Below are positions 34,176 to 42,342 of a stretch of DNA of 64,000 nucleotides, in pieces (position 1 is the stretch's first letter; each line of letters starts with the position of its first letter). Location: contig JAPPBX010000061.1 of assembly GCA_026702755.1 (NCBI GenBank), forward strand, positions 1 to 64,000, read 5' to 3'. The position numbers and the translations under genes were made by a program. This DNA comes from Candidatus Poribacteria bacterium. GTDB lineage: Bacteria > Poribacteria > WGA-4E > WGA-3G. The notes under the pieces were generated by a model. The model was not told where the DNA came from. It saw nothing but the letters and a program-made list of their open reading frames with translations, and made no database searches.

Positions 34176-35444
34176 TTAATTCTCGGTCCGGAGTGCGTCA
34201 ATAGGTGAAAGCCGCGCCGCCCGCATCGCGGGGTACACGCCGAAACTAACACCCATGAAAACCGAAAAAATAACAGAAGTCAGTATCCAAGGTAAAGAGA
34301 GAACGACGGGCCACTCAGGCAAAATTGGTACGATGCGTACGGCGAGTCTTGCCATTCCGTGCGCCGCTAACCAACCTCCCGCGATACCAAATATGCCACC
34401 ACAGAAACAGAGACATATTGATTCTGTCAAAAATTGCCAGAAAATGTGAATCTGTCTCGCTCCAACCGATTTTCGTAAACCGATCTCCCGCGTTTTCTCA
34501 CCGACGGAGACAAGACACATATTCATAATACCGATGCCGCCAACGAAAAGCGAGAAACTTGCGATACTTCCCAACGCGATTTTTATCATCTTTTGCGTGT
34601 GCGCAAGCCGCTGAATATTACCTTTCGGTATCCAATAACCGATAAAGTCATCTTTCCCCCGGTGTCTTTTGCGAAGGACATCTTTAACCGAATCAATGAC
34701 ACTGTAAACATCCGCATCTTTTTGAAAAAAGAGAACCAATCTATCAACATACGGGTTGCGGAAAATCCGTTGTTGACGCGTTGTCAGCGGGACACAAATG
34801 GTATCATCTAAAGAACGCCAAGAACTGAGACTACGACCCTTTGCTTTCATCACACCGACAACACGTAGCCTCACCGAGGGCAACCGCCAAGAAAACCGCA
34901 CCTTTACCTCTTGACCAATAGAAGAGGTTTCGCTAAACAATTCACTGGCAATACTGGCACCTAAGACACAGACCTGAGTTGCGTTTTCAATATCGTTCTC
35001 GGAGAGGAATCTGCCCTCTTGAATCTCCCAGTGCATACCGAGTGCATAGTCTGCGGTGACACCTTCGAGACGCGGAGCGGGTCGACTGCCGTATCGGCTA
35101 CTAACGAGGTGCGGGCTGAATACTTCATTTTTCGGTAAAACAAATAAGACGTTGGGACATTCTGCTTCAATGGCATGAGCGTCCGCAAGCGTATACCGTT
35201 CAGTTGTCCGCCGCACGAGCCCTCGCCGCTTCCAAATGGTACTCCGTGTCCACAATTGGACTTGGTTTGCACCACCAAGTTTTTCAAGGTCTTTAACGAT
35301 GAGACGTTTCGCACCATCGCCGATAGCCATCATGCATAGCACACTTGCAATCCCGATAAGAATACCGAGAATGGATAACCCAGCACGCAATCGGTTCTGA
35401 GAAAGATGTAAGATACCCGTAGCGACAACATCATGGATTTCCAT
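34176..35444 (-). CDS. MacB/FtsX-type ABC transporter permease
   Basis: 422-aa inner-membrane protein of the MacB-FtsX superfamily. An N-terminal helix (RAGLSILGILIGIASVLCMM) is followed by a large periplasmic domain of about 230 residues. Three C-terminal helices include VGGIGIMNMCLVSVGEKTREIGLRKSVGAR (split here as VGGIGIMNMCLVS and EKTREIGLRKSVGAR), the hallmark of the family. The C-terminal PAMRAARLSPIDALRTE end is also typical. Such permeases work with an ABC ATPase and often a periplasmic adaptor to move peptides or lipoproteins, or act as mechanotransmitters. Neither partner gene is adjacent in this window. Confidence 0.85.
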   Translation of the reverse strand: MEIHDVVATGILHLSQNRLRAGLSILGILIGIASVLCMMAIGDGAKRLIVKDLEKLGGANQVQLWTRSTIWKRRGLVRRTTERYTLADAHAIEAECPNVLFVLPKNEVFSPHLVSSRYGSRPAPRLEGVTADYALGMHWEIQEGRFLSENDIENATQVCVLGASIASELFSETSSIGQEVKVRFSWRLPSVRLRVVGVMKAKGRSLSSWRSLDDTICVPLTTRQQRIFRNPYVDRLVLFFQKDADVYSVIDSVKDVLRKRHRGKDDFIGYWIPKGNIQRLAHTQKMIKIALGSIASFSLFVGGIGIMNMCLVSVGEKTREIGLRKSVGARQIHIFWQFLTESICLCFCGGIFGIAGGWLAAHGMARLAVRIVPILPEWPVVLSLPWILTSVIFSVFMGVSFGVYPAMRAARLSPIDALRTEN

Positions 35445-35689
35445 TTTAGTAGATAAGGTTTCATAGCCCAGAGAATGATAATACCATCAAGACTTCCACC
35501 TCCAAGCAGGACCTCATCTGCTAAAAAAGAATGGTAGCCAGATATCACCGTTATAGAAAAAGGTAACAACCCTAATTTACCACTAATTTTTTAGACTTAA
35601 AGAGGGAAATATTTGGGAAAAGGTTTAAGAAAATGAAAAAACGAGGAAAAAGCGGTTTCCCCCAAACAAATCACAAACAAATTTTTTGC

Positions 35690-35717
35690 TTGTATTTTCG
35701 TGTGTTTGTGGTATACT
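35690..35717 (+). promoter_or_regulatory. Sigma-70 promoter for the Pro-rich lipoprotein gene
   Basis: TTGTAT (35690-35695), a 16-bp spacer and TATACT (35712-35717) lie about 66 bp before the ATG at 35783. This promoter is the only feature recognised in the 35445-35782 gap. Confidence 0.55.
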
Positions 35718-35782
35718 CTTAGGTAGAAAACTTCACCTACACTGTTTGGAAAAATCTCTATCACTCAACAAAGGAGAGTATC

Positions 35783-36238
35783 ATGAAACATTTGGTCTCA
35801 CTCACCGCTCTGATCGCTCTACTCGGTTGTGGAAGCGATTCAGACATTATAACACCGGATCCATCAATAAATATGGTCCAATCCGCTAAAAAACTTGAGC
35901 CGCCAGTCGAGGAGGAGCCGTTAGCAGAACTGCCCGATGTTATCGTTCAAATACTCAATCAGGGCCCACCGATACCACCGTTAGATCCCAATGTTATCGC
36001 TGAGATATTAGAGAAGGATCCACCGGAGCCCCCAGAATTAGAACCTCCAGAGGTACCCGAAGTTATTATCGCTGAAGTACTTGAGAATCCGCCAAAGATA
36101 CGCGTCTTAAAACCACCCGAAGTTCCTGAGATTATTATTGAAATACAGCAGAATGATGACCCACCAATGATAATAAGAATAAACCCTCCTGAAGCCATGC
36201 CTGAACCTCCGAACGGGGATCCGCCGCCTGACGAGTAG
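35783..36238 (+). CDS. Pro/Glu-rich putative lipoprotein with internal repeats
   Basis: 151-aa protein with a short lipoprotein signal (KHLVSLTALIALLGC, Cys about residue 16). A mature part is rich in Pro, Glu and Ile. Imperfect repeats are visible: PPEVPEVIIAEVLENPP, PPEVPEIIIEIQQNDDPP and earlier DVIVQILNQGPPIPPL, DPNVIAEILEKDPPEPP. It is probably an extended or beta-rich surface linker-like protein; no enzyme motif was seen. An AAGGAG ribosome-binding site and a promoter precede it. The following gene also encodes a lipoprotein. Confidence 0.65.
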   Translation: MKHLVSLTALIALLGCGSDSDIITPDPSINMVQSAKKLEPPVEEEPLAELPDVIVQILNQGPPIPPLDPNVIAEILEKDPPEPPELEPPEVPEVIIAEVLENPPKIRVLKPPEVPEIIIEIQQNDDPPMIIRINPPEAMPEPPNGDPPPDE

Positions 36239-36348
36239 TCGCGGCAGAACCAGTAGAGGATAAAGAAATATCCGTGATTTAGATTAAAACCCAAGTCGGA
36301 AATTTTGGCATGCACAGTAAAATCCGTGCCGAAGTTTCCGATTTGCTT

Positions 36349-36912
36349 ATGAACACTCTTAGATTTCTCCGAACTTACACTTCAAGGAAATTTCTTGTGA
36401 GATTCTTGCTATATTTCTGTTGTTTATCAATTGTTCTTACAGGCTGCGGTTCTAAACGTTATGAGAATACACCACAGGATTCCATATACCTTCAGGCGAA
36501 AATAGATGCTGAATCGGATGCCAAACACGATGTCAATTTACTGGCTTACTTTGGAGCAGGCGTGAGTGCACCTCTCGCCGCAGGGATGTGTGCTTTGATG
36601 ACTGGATGTATCGCTGACTTGCACTTTGGACATAGTCAGCCCGAACCTTCGTACATAATTGCTGGAATGAGTGCTGCAACGGTCTTCAGTCTATTGACTC
36701 GATATTATATGCGTCTCCATCCACCGAATCCGCCCCCTGAAAGATTGATCGGAAAATCGCCTGAATACGTCAAGTCTTACGCCAATGCTTATCGGGAGAA
36801 AATGCGATCGTATCAGATTAAATCAGGTGCCGCAGGATCCGCCTTCGGTTGCCTGACGCTAACCGGTGGGACTGTTATTATTATTGTCGGTGTGGTGGGT
36901 ACGGATGAGTGA
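36349..36912 (+). CDS. Putative lipoprotein with hydrophobic segments
   Basis: About 187 aa from the ATG at 36349 (MNTLRFLRTYTSRKF); an upstream ATG at 36310 would add 13 residues. A lipoprotein signal (LLYFCCLSIVLTGC) gives a Cys near residue 33. The mature part has YLQAKIDAESDAKHDVNLLA, then a hydrophobic FGAGVSAPLAAGMCALM stretch, a second one around SYIIAGMSAATVF and a C-terminal TGGTVIIIVGVVG. It may be a membrane-associated small protein. I do not recognise a named family. It sits 110 bp after the Pro-rich lipoprotein. Confidence 0.55.
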   Translation: MNTLRFLRTYTSRKFLVRFLLYFCCLSIVLTGCGSKRYENTPQDSIYLQAKIDAESDAKHDVNLLAYFGAGVSAPLAAGMCALMTGCIADLHFGHSQPEPSYIIAGMSAATVFSLLTRYYMRLHPPNPPPERLIGKSPEYVKSYANAYREKMRSYQIKSGAAGSAFGCLTLTGGTVIIIVGVVGTDE

Positions 36913-37245
36913 TGGAAAGCAGTATCGTGATTGAGGGAGAGGTTCCAATGGAGGGGAACGGTCCCCTTTTCCGAATTGATAGTTATAGATGGGTTGGTTT
37001 GTTTGGAAATTGTGTTAAAATTTCTGGCGGAGCCTCTGAGGGCGAACTTAGCGCGTCTTGGGCTTCATAAAATTGGGCGGGTTCTGGGGAAAAGATAGTT
37101 GTTTTTGGATGTTCAGCTCTACAAGACCGACGTGCTGAAAAAAGAGGCAGATGCAATACTCTTTTTAGAGTTAGTACTTAAGTGTTATGCAACATTGGCT
37201 ACTTTTGAAACGATGAGCAATGCACGAAATTGAGGGATTTATGAA
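36913..37245. other. 333-bp region without a recognised gene
   Basis: No open frame of note was found. A short GGGGAACGGTCCCC palindrome lies near 36955. Nothing else was recognised. Confidence 0.4.
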
Positions 37246-37449
37246 ATGGAAATTGTGTTGATGGCGGTACTGTTTCTCGTATTTGGTTTTTACACCTCAA
37301 GGCGAGAAAGCCGAATGAAAGAAAAGATGTTTGAAATCTACCGAGAACACAGACAAGGCAAGTGGGACCATGAAAGGGATTGGGAGAAGTATCCACCCCC
37401 GAAGTGGGTTATTGAAATGTATGCATCTAAAGAGAGTTTCGATAAATAG
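37246..37449 (+). CDS. Small membrane-anchored protein (67 aa), hypothetical
   Basis: The protein starts with a hydrophobic helix (EIVLMAVLFLVFGFYT) followed by a charged, basic/acidic tail (REHRQGKWDHERDWEKYPPP). This layout fits a small single-pass membrane protein with a cytosolic tail. I do not recognise a family. The start follows a GAGGGA stretch 10 nt upstream. It is followed 16 bp later by the start of a decayed nuclease-like gene. Confidence 0.45.
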   Translation: MEIVLMAVLFLVFGFYTSRRESRMKEKMFEIYREHRQGKWDHERDWEKYPPPKWVIEMYASKESFDK

Positions 37450-37465
37450 AATTAGAGGTATCCCT

Positions 37466-37921
37466 ATGAAGACTATCGTCAACATAACCGAGTCCCGAAC
37501 CTTTGTTAAGTGCAAACATAGAGAAGGTGAAGAATTATCCAAGAGCAGTTCGGTAAAGCCCTCAAGACAAACCCTCTCTTTTCTCGAACACTGAACACCT
37601 ACGCCCCAGTAGGTAGCTCAACGAAACACTCGAAATCGCACGACCCCTTGTAAAGAAAATCCATTCTGAACAAGCACGCTCGACATTTGTGATTAGCAAT
37701 ATTATCCTTGAACTTTACAAGCATAATAACTCCAACCTTACCATTTACACAAAGCAAACACTGAATATAGGTGATTTGAGGGCAAACTCGATTATGTGAT
37801 GGGTCAAGGCGATCAAACCCCTCTCCGACAGCGGGGATTCAATCCACCTATTACAGTTGTTAGGGTTGAAAGCGAATACAGTAAGCGTACCGAGTTTGTG
37901 ACACAACACATCACGTGCTAA
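37466..37921 (+). pseudogene. Frameshifted remnant of a PD-(D/E)XK nuclease-like gene
   Basis: From an ATG at 37466 (MKTIVNITESRTFVKCKHRE), with an AGAGG ribosome-binding site, protein-like segments follow in changing frames. They are FGKALKTNPLFSRTLNTYAP, then LNETLEIARPLVKKIHSEQ and FVISNIILELYKHNNSNLTI, then FEGKLDYVMGQGDQTPL and ITVVRVESEY. Read in order, these look like one protein with a late E-[GA]-x-L-D-Y...V-E-[AS]-x-S motif typical of PD-(D/E)XK-like domains. At least two frameshifts and stops interrupt it. The TGA near 37799 is not treated as selenocysteine because frameshifts are also needed. The remainder to 38055 shows nothing else. Confidence 0.55.
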
Positions 37922-38055
37922 ACCAGTATCGCGAACGCGCCGACATCACGCGCGGTGCCCTCTTCCGACATATCTGTCGCGGCGACCACATCCAACCGAC
38001 AAGGCTTCACCCCTACTCAGCACGCCGCATTATTTTGACGTTGGATACGCCTCAT

Positions 38056-39045
38056 TTAGTCCTGGACAGGCTGCTTCAACCTACCCCAGAGTGTTGTTTG
38101 TGTCTCCGCAGTCGGAGAAACGGATAAAGTACCTGTTGGCACCCATGTCGGACCCATATCTGTCTCCCGATGGCGTGTCAATCTGCGACGATTATCTACA
38201 GCACCATTGACATCTATGTGATAGATGTCAGAATTTCCCTCCCACTTTCCCAGCAAATTGTTCAACAGTGTGGACGAGAAAACCATCGAGTGTCCATCAG
38301 GGTGCCAGGCTGGCGACCAATCACCCGCCATATTGCGTGTTACCCGTCTGAGATCACTCCCGTCAATGTTTAGGGTGTAGATGTCATAATTTCCGCCTAA
38401 AACTACGGTAAAGGCAATCCGTTTCCCATCCGGAGACCACGCCGGCATCCATCCCGGTTCCGGTTGGTTTTTGAGTCTGCTCTGATTTCCGCCATCCGCA
38501 TGCATGATATAAATACCAGCCGGGTCCTTGAAAGCACGAAAAGCGATGAATTGACCATCAGGGGACCAAGCCGGGGTGTTGTTCTTCTCATCCCCATGCG
38601 TCAACTGTTGGAGATTCGCCCCACTCGGTTCGACTTTGTAGATGTCAAACGTCCCTGCTCTCTCAGAGACAAACGCAATCCATCGTCCGTCTGGAGACCA
38701 TGCCGGATTAAAGTCACGTGCCGGATGGTTCGTCAACCGGTGGGATACCTTTGTTTTGAGGTTCATCACATAAACGTCCTCATTGCCGTCCCGAGAGGAA
38801 TTATAAGCCATCCACTGTCCGTCCGGCGAAAACGTAGGGTAAGTCTCATTGGCTAAGTGGTCTGTCAGCTGCTGGAGATTCTTGCCGTTGATATCCATCA
38901 TGTAGATGTCATAATTTCCATTACGCTTGGAACTAAAAGCAATATACGGCACATCGGACGCGTATACATAAAGATTCGTCGCCAGCAAGAAATACACGAA
39001 TAGCAGGGTCGTTCCCAATACAATATAGGCAAGTTTTCCTTTCAT
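38056..39045 (-). CDS. Secreted PD40/TolB-like beta-propeller protein, tandem copy 1
   Basis: The start is the ATG at 39045 (MKGKLAYIVLGTTLL), placed by a GGAGGAG ribosome-binding site; the upstream GTG is not needed. A signal peptide ends near VYASD. Six or so PD40 blades follow, each with a W/F-S-P-D-G-x-x-[IM]-A-[FY] core: FSPDGQWMAYNS, WSPDGRWIAFVS, WSPDGQFIAFRA, WSPDGKRIAFTV, WHPDGHSMVFSS. The C-terminus is TQTTLWGRLKQPVQD, the shared tail. It is very similar over its whole length to copy 3 (40167-41135). It probably acts in the envelope in binding or scaffolding; there is no catalytic site. Confidence 0.82.
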   Translation of the reverse strand: MKGKLAYIVLGTTLLFVYFLLATNLYVYASDVPYIAFSSKRNGNYDIYMMDINGKNLQQLTDHLANETYPTFSPDGQWMAYNSSRDGNEDVYVMNLKTKVSHRLTNHPARDFNPAWSPDGRWIAFVSERAGTFDIYKVEPSGANLQQLTHGDEKNNTPAWSPDGQFIAFRAFKDPAGIYIMHADGGNQSRLKNQPEPGWMPAWSPDGKRIAFTVVLGGNYDIYTLNIDGSDLRRVTRNMAGDWSPAWHPDGHSMVFSSTLLNNLLGKWEGNSDIYHIDVNGAVDNRRRLTRHRETDMGPTWVPTGTLSVSPTAETQTTLWGRLKQPVQD

Positions 39046-39112
39046 TTTTATCTCCTCCACGTATGCCAGTCAGAATTGATTTTACCACTTTATCTACTCC
39101 GATGTCCTTCAT

Positions 39113-40099
39113 TTAGTCGTGGGCGGTCTGCTTGAGTCTGCCCCAGAGTGTTGTTTGTGTTTCCATAGTTGGCGAGACGGGAAAGAACCCTTTTGGCACC
39201 CACGTCGGATGCTTATCCTCCGCCGGATGACGCGTCAGTTGGCCGCCATGTCGCCCAAGCCCACCTTCTATAAGATAAATGTCAGATTTCTCATTCCACA
39301 CGGAATAGTAAACAATTGATTTTCCATCAGGGCTCCAGACAGGAGCCAAATCATCCGCTGGATGGCGTGTCCTCTGCCTGAGATCGCTCCCGTCTACGTT
39401 TACGGTGTAGATATTCCGATCAGGCATTAGTAGAATATCCCGCTTTGCCTCTAAAGTCATATCACTAAAAGCGATCTGTTTTCCATCTGGCGACCATGAG
39501 GGCACTTGTCCCCGTCGCGGTTGATTTGGGAGTCGTCTCGGATTTTCGCCATCCGCATCCATGATGTAGATGCCGCTTCTGAAAGAACCGAAAGCGATGA
39601 ATTGACTATCAGGGGACCAAGCCGCGTTGTAGTTATCCCACCCCTCGTGCGTCAATTGTTGTAGATTCTCGCCGTCTGGTTCGATTTTATAGATGTGATA
39701 CCTCCCTGTTCTATTGGAGTCAAAAGCGATCCATCGCCCGTCTGGGGACCATGCGGGATTCGCGTCATGTTTTGGGTGATTTGTCAAGCGGTGGGATACC
39801 TTCGTACTGAGATTCATCACATAGATTTCGAGATAGCCATCATGCCGAGAGGACACATAAGCCATCCGCTGTCCATCCGGCGAAAACGTGGGCTGAAACT
39901 CATGTGTTGGGCTGTTTGTTAAGTTCTGGAGATTCTTTCCTTTTATATCCATGATGTAGATGTCATAATTTCCACTCCGCTTGGAACTGAAAGCAATATA
40001 CGGAGCATCGGATGCGTAGGCGTATAGGTTTACCGCAAACACAAAGTACACCACAAGCAAGGTCGTTCTGAACATGATATAAGTCAGGTGCCGTTTCAT
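39113..40099 (-). CDS. Secreted PD40/TolB-like beta-propeller protein, tandem copy 2
   Basis: The protein starts at the ATG at 40099 (MKRHLTYIMFRTTLL) with a signal peptide ending near AYASD. Blades include FSPDGQRMAYVSS, WSPDGRWIAFDS, WSPDSQFIAFGS, WSPDGKQIAFSD and WSPDGKSIVYYS. The C-terminus TQTTLWGRLKQTAHD is identical in its last 15 residues to copy 3. It is more diverged from copies 1 and 3 than they are from each other, so the 1/3 pair arose by a later duplication or conversion around it. It is about 70 bp from each neighbour, on the same strand. Confidence 0.82.
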   Translation of the reverse strand: MKRHLTYIMFRTTLLVVYFVFAVNLYAYASDAPYIAFSSKRSGNYDIYIMDIKGKNLQNLTNSPTHEFQPTFSPDGQRMAYVSSRHDGYLEIYVMNLSTKVSHRLTNHPKHDANPAWSPDGRWIAFDSNRTGRYHIYKIEPDGENLQQLTHEGWDNYNAAWSPDSQFIAFGSFRSGIYIMDADGENPRRLPNQPRRGQVPSWSPDGKQIAFSDMTLEAKRDILLMPDRNIYTVNVDGSDLRQRTRHPADDLAPVWSPDGKSIVYYSVWNEKSDIYLIEGGLGRHGGQLTRHPAEDKHPTWVPKGFFPVSPTMETQTTLWGRLKQTAHD

Positions 40100-40166
40100 T
40101 TTTATTTTTTCCACGTTTGCCAGTCAGAATTGATTTTACCGCTTTATCTACTCCGATGTCCTTCAT

Positions 40167-41135
40167 TTAGTCGTGGGCGGTCTGCTTGAGTCTGCCCCAG
40201 AGTGTTGTTTGTGTCTCCGCAGTCGGAGAAACAGATAAAGGACCTATTGGCACCCAGGTCGGACCCATATCTGACTCCGGATGGCGTGTCAATCTGCGGC
40301 GATTCCCTATGATGCCATTGATATCTGTTCGATAGATGTCAGAAGTTCTGTCCCACCAGGACGAGAAAACAATCGTGTGTCCATCAGGTGACCAAGCGGG
40401 CGACCCCTCACCGTTCCGATGGCGGGTGATCCGTCTGAGATCTGTCCCATCAACGTTTAGGATGCAGATGTCATAGCCTCCGAAAAAAACTGCGCAAAAG
40501 GCGATCTGTTTGCCATCCGGAGACCACGCGGGTGTATATGCCTGGTGGGGTTGGTTTTTGAGTCTGCTCTGATTTCCGCCATCCGCATCCATGATATAGA
40601 TGCCAGCCGGGTCCTTGAAAGAACGAAAAGCGATGAATTGACCATCAGGGGACCAAACCGGGGTGTTATTCTTCTCATCCGCGTCCGTCAACTGTTGGAG
40701 ATTCGCACCACTCAGTTCGATTTTGTAGATGTCAAGTGTTCCTGCTCTCTCGGAGGCAAACGCGATCCATCGCCCATCCGGAGACCATGCGGGATTAAGG
40801 TCACGTGCCGGATGGTTCGTCAGTCGCTTAGATACCTTCGTCTTGAGATCCATCACATAAATGTCCTTATTGCCATCCGGAGAGAAAACGTAAGCCATCT
40901 GCTGTCCGTCCGGCGAAAACGTAGGATAAGTCTCATGAGCTAAATGGTCTGTCAGCCGCTGGAGATTATTGCCGTTGATATCCATCATGTAGATATCATA
41001 ATTTTCATTCCGCCGCTTGGAACTAAAGGCAATATACGGCACATCGGATGCGTATACATAAAGATTCGTCGCCAATAAGAAATACACGAATAGCAGTGTC
41101 GTTCCCAATACAATATAGGCAAGTTTTCCTTTCAT
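40167..41135 (-). CDS. Secreted PD40/TolB-like beta-propeller protein, tandem copy 3
   Basis: The ATG at 41135 (MKGKLAYIVLGTTLL) starts a signal peptide nearly identical to copy 1. Blades are FSPDGQQMAYVFS, WSPDGRWIAFAS, WSPDGQFIAFRS, WSPDGKQIAFCA and WSPDGHTIVFSS. The C-terminal tail is TQTTLWGRLKQTAHD. It lacks one short insertion present in copy 1, giving 322 versus 329 residues. The upstream leader also resembles that of copy 1 (TATCCTCCACGTAT...). The copies may bind different partners; no other clue to function is visible. Confidence 0.82.
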   Translation of the reverse strand: MKGKLAYIVLGTTLLFVYFLLATNLYVYASDVPYIAFSSKRRNENYDIYMMDINGNNLQRLTDHLAHETYPTFSPDGQQMAYVFSPDGNKDIYVMDLKTKVSKRLTNHPARDLNPAWSPDGRWIAFASERAGTLDIYKIELSGANLQQLTDADEKNNTPVWSPDGQFIAFRSFKDPAGIYIMDADGGNQSRLKNQPHQAYTPAWSPDGKQIAFCAVFFGGYDICILNVDGTDLRRITRHRNGEGSPAWSPDGHTIVFSSWWDRTSDIYRTDINGIIGNRRRLTRHPESDMGPTWVPIGPLSVSPTAETQTTLWGRLKQTAHD

Positions 41136-41240
41136 TTTTATATCCTCCACGTATACCAGTCAGACATAACGAGTTTAGTAATAATAGGGGAAATGGGCGT
41201 TGACAGAGTTTGCCGCTGCATCCCAACATCCACAACATAA

Positions 41241-42308
41241 TTAGTCGTGGACAGACTGCTTCAACCTACCCCAGAGTGTTGTCTGTTTCTCCGGACTCGG
41301 GGATACAGAGAGAAACCCCTCCGGCACCCATGCAGGAGATAGATTCCTCCCGCCAGCCTTCACAAGCGGTTTTCCACGTCCATTTCCCATCGCATCTATA
41401 ACATAAATATCAGCATCGCCAAATGATTTTTCATAAACATAGGCAATCCATTTTCCATTAGGCGACCAGACAGGCTGGCGAATCTCAGGAAACCGAACAC
41501 CATCCTTGTTCCCCAATATAGGGGGACCCTCGGTGAGTTGACGAAAGTTCTTACCATCTATGTCAATCACGTACAAGTGCATGCGATCCTCCCTGGGGAC
41601 AACCATACTGAAGGCGATCTGTTCGCCATCGGGAGACCAAGCACACTGACTTTGAATTATGCCATCGAGTGCTTGTACCTCTTTATCATTAATTCGTCTT
41701 AACCTTCTTCCATCGGCATCCATCACATAGATACCTTTCCTTTCATTACCCCGATGGTAGGAGACAAACGCGATCCGTTGGCTGTCTGGTGACCAAGTGG
41801 GTCCCACGTTTGTTCCCTTGTCGGTCAACTGCACCAGATGTGCGCCGTTGATATCCGCTTTGTAGATATCGGTCGTTAGATTGATTTTGACCCCGGGAAT
41901 AAAGTCAAGATTACCAGAGGCAAATGCAATCCATTTTCCATCAGGAGACCATGCCGGTGTCCACTCTCTCTCGTGGCGGTTTGTGAGTCGCCAATGTTCC
42001 CCTGTCCTTATGTCCAAGACATAAATCTTGTAGGTTCCGTCTTGATTTGAGGTATAAGCCAAAAATCGTCCATTCGGCGACCACGTTAAATCTTTCTCAT
42101 CTGTTGGATGGTTTGTGAGTGGACGGAGATTTTCGCCATTTGTATCCTGCCGATAAACGTTATAGTCTCCTGTTATGTTGGATACATAGGAAATGTATTG
42201 AGTACCATAAGTCTGAGCACAGATATTATTTATCAGCAGTGTATGGACTAACACCAATGCGACCCCAAATGCGAAATATACCCGTTTATCTGTCATCGCT
42301 GATTTCAT
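41241..42308 (-). CDS. Secreted PD40/TolB-like beta-propeller protein, tandem copy 4
   Basis: 355-aa protein with a good GAGGAG ribosome-binding site before its ATG at 42308. The signal peptide runs to about NNICAQ. Blades include WSPNGRFLAYTS, WSPDGKWIAFASG, WSPDSQRIAFVS, WSPDGEQIAFSM and WSPNGKWIAYVY, each followed by a D-I-Y or I-Y-V-M strand. The C-terminus is KQTTLWGRLKQSVHD. It is a clear but older paralogue of copies 1-3, with a longer loop (LDFIPGVKINLTTD). It probably begins the run of tandem copies or is co-transcribed from copy 5. Confidence 0.82.
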   Translation of the reverse strand: MKSAMTDKRVYFAFGVALVLVHTLLINNICAQTYGTQYISYVSNITGDYNVYRQDTNGENLRPLTNHPTDEKDLTWSPNGRFLAYTSNQDGTYKIYVLDIRTGEHWRLTNRHEREWTPAWSPDGKWIAFASGNLDFIPGVKINLTTDIYKADINGAHLVQLTDKGTNVGPTWSPDSQRIAFVSYHRGNERKGIYVMDADGRRLRRINDKEVQALDGIIQSQCAWSPDGEQIAFSMVVPREDRMHLYVIDIDGKNFRQLTEGPPILGNKDGVRFPEIRQPVWSPNGKWIAYVYEKSFGDADIYVIDAMGNGRGKPLVKAGGRNLSPAWVPEGFLSVSPSPEKQTTLWGRLKQSVHD

Positions 42309-42342
42309 AATAAACTCCTCTTGTTCGGCTATGCCTGAACTC

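Noticed and set aside
37797-37802. UGA in the decayed nuclease-like gene as a further selenocysteine codon
   Set aside because: The reading frame also needs shifts and has other stops; no Cys/Sec motif surrounds it.
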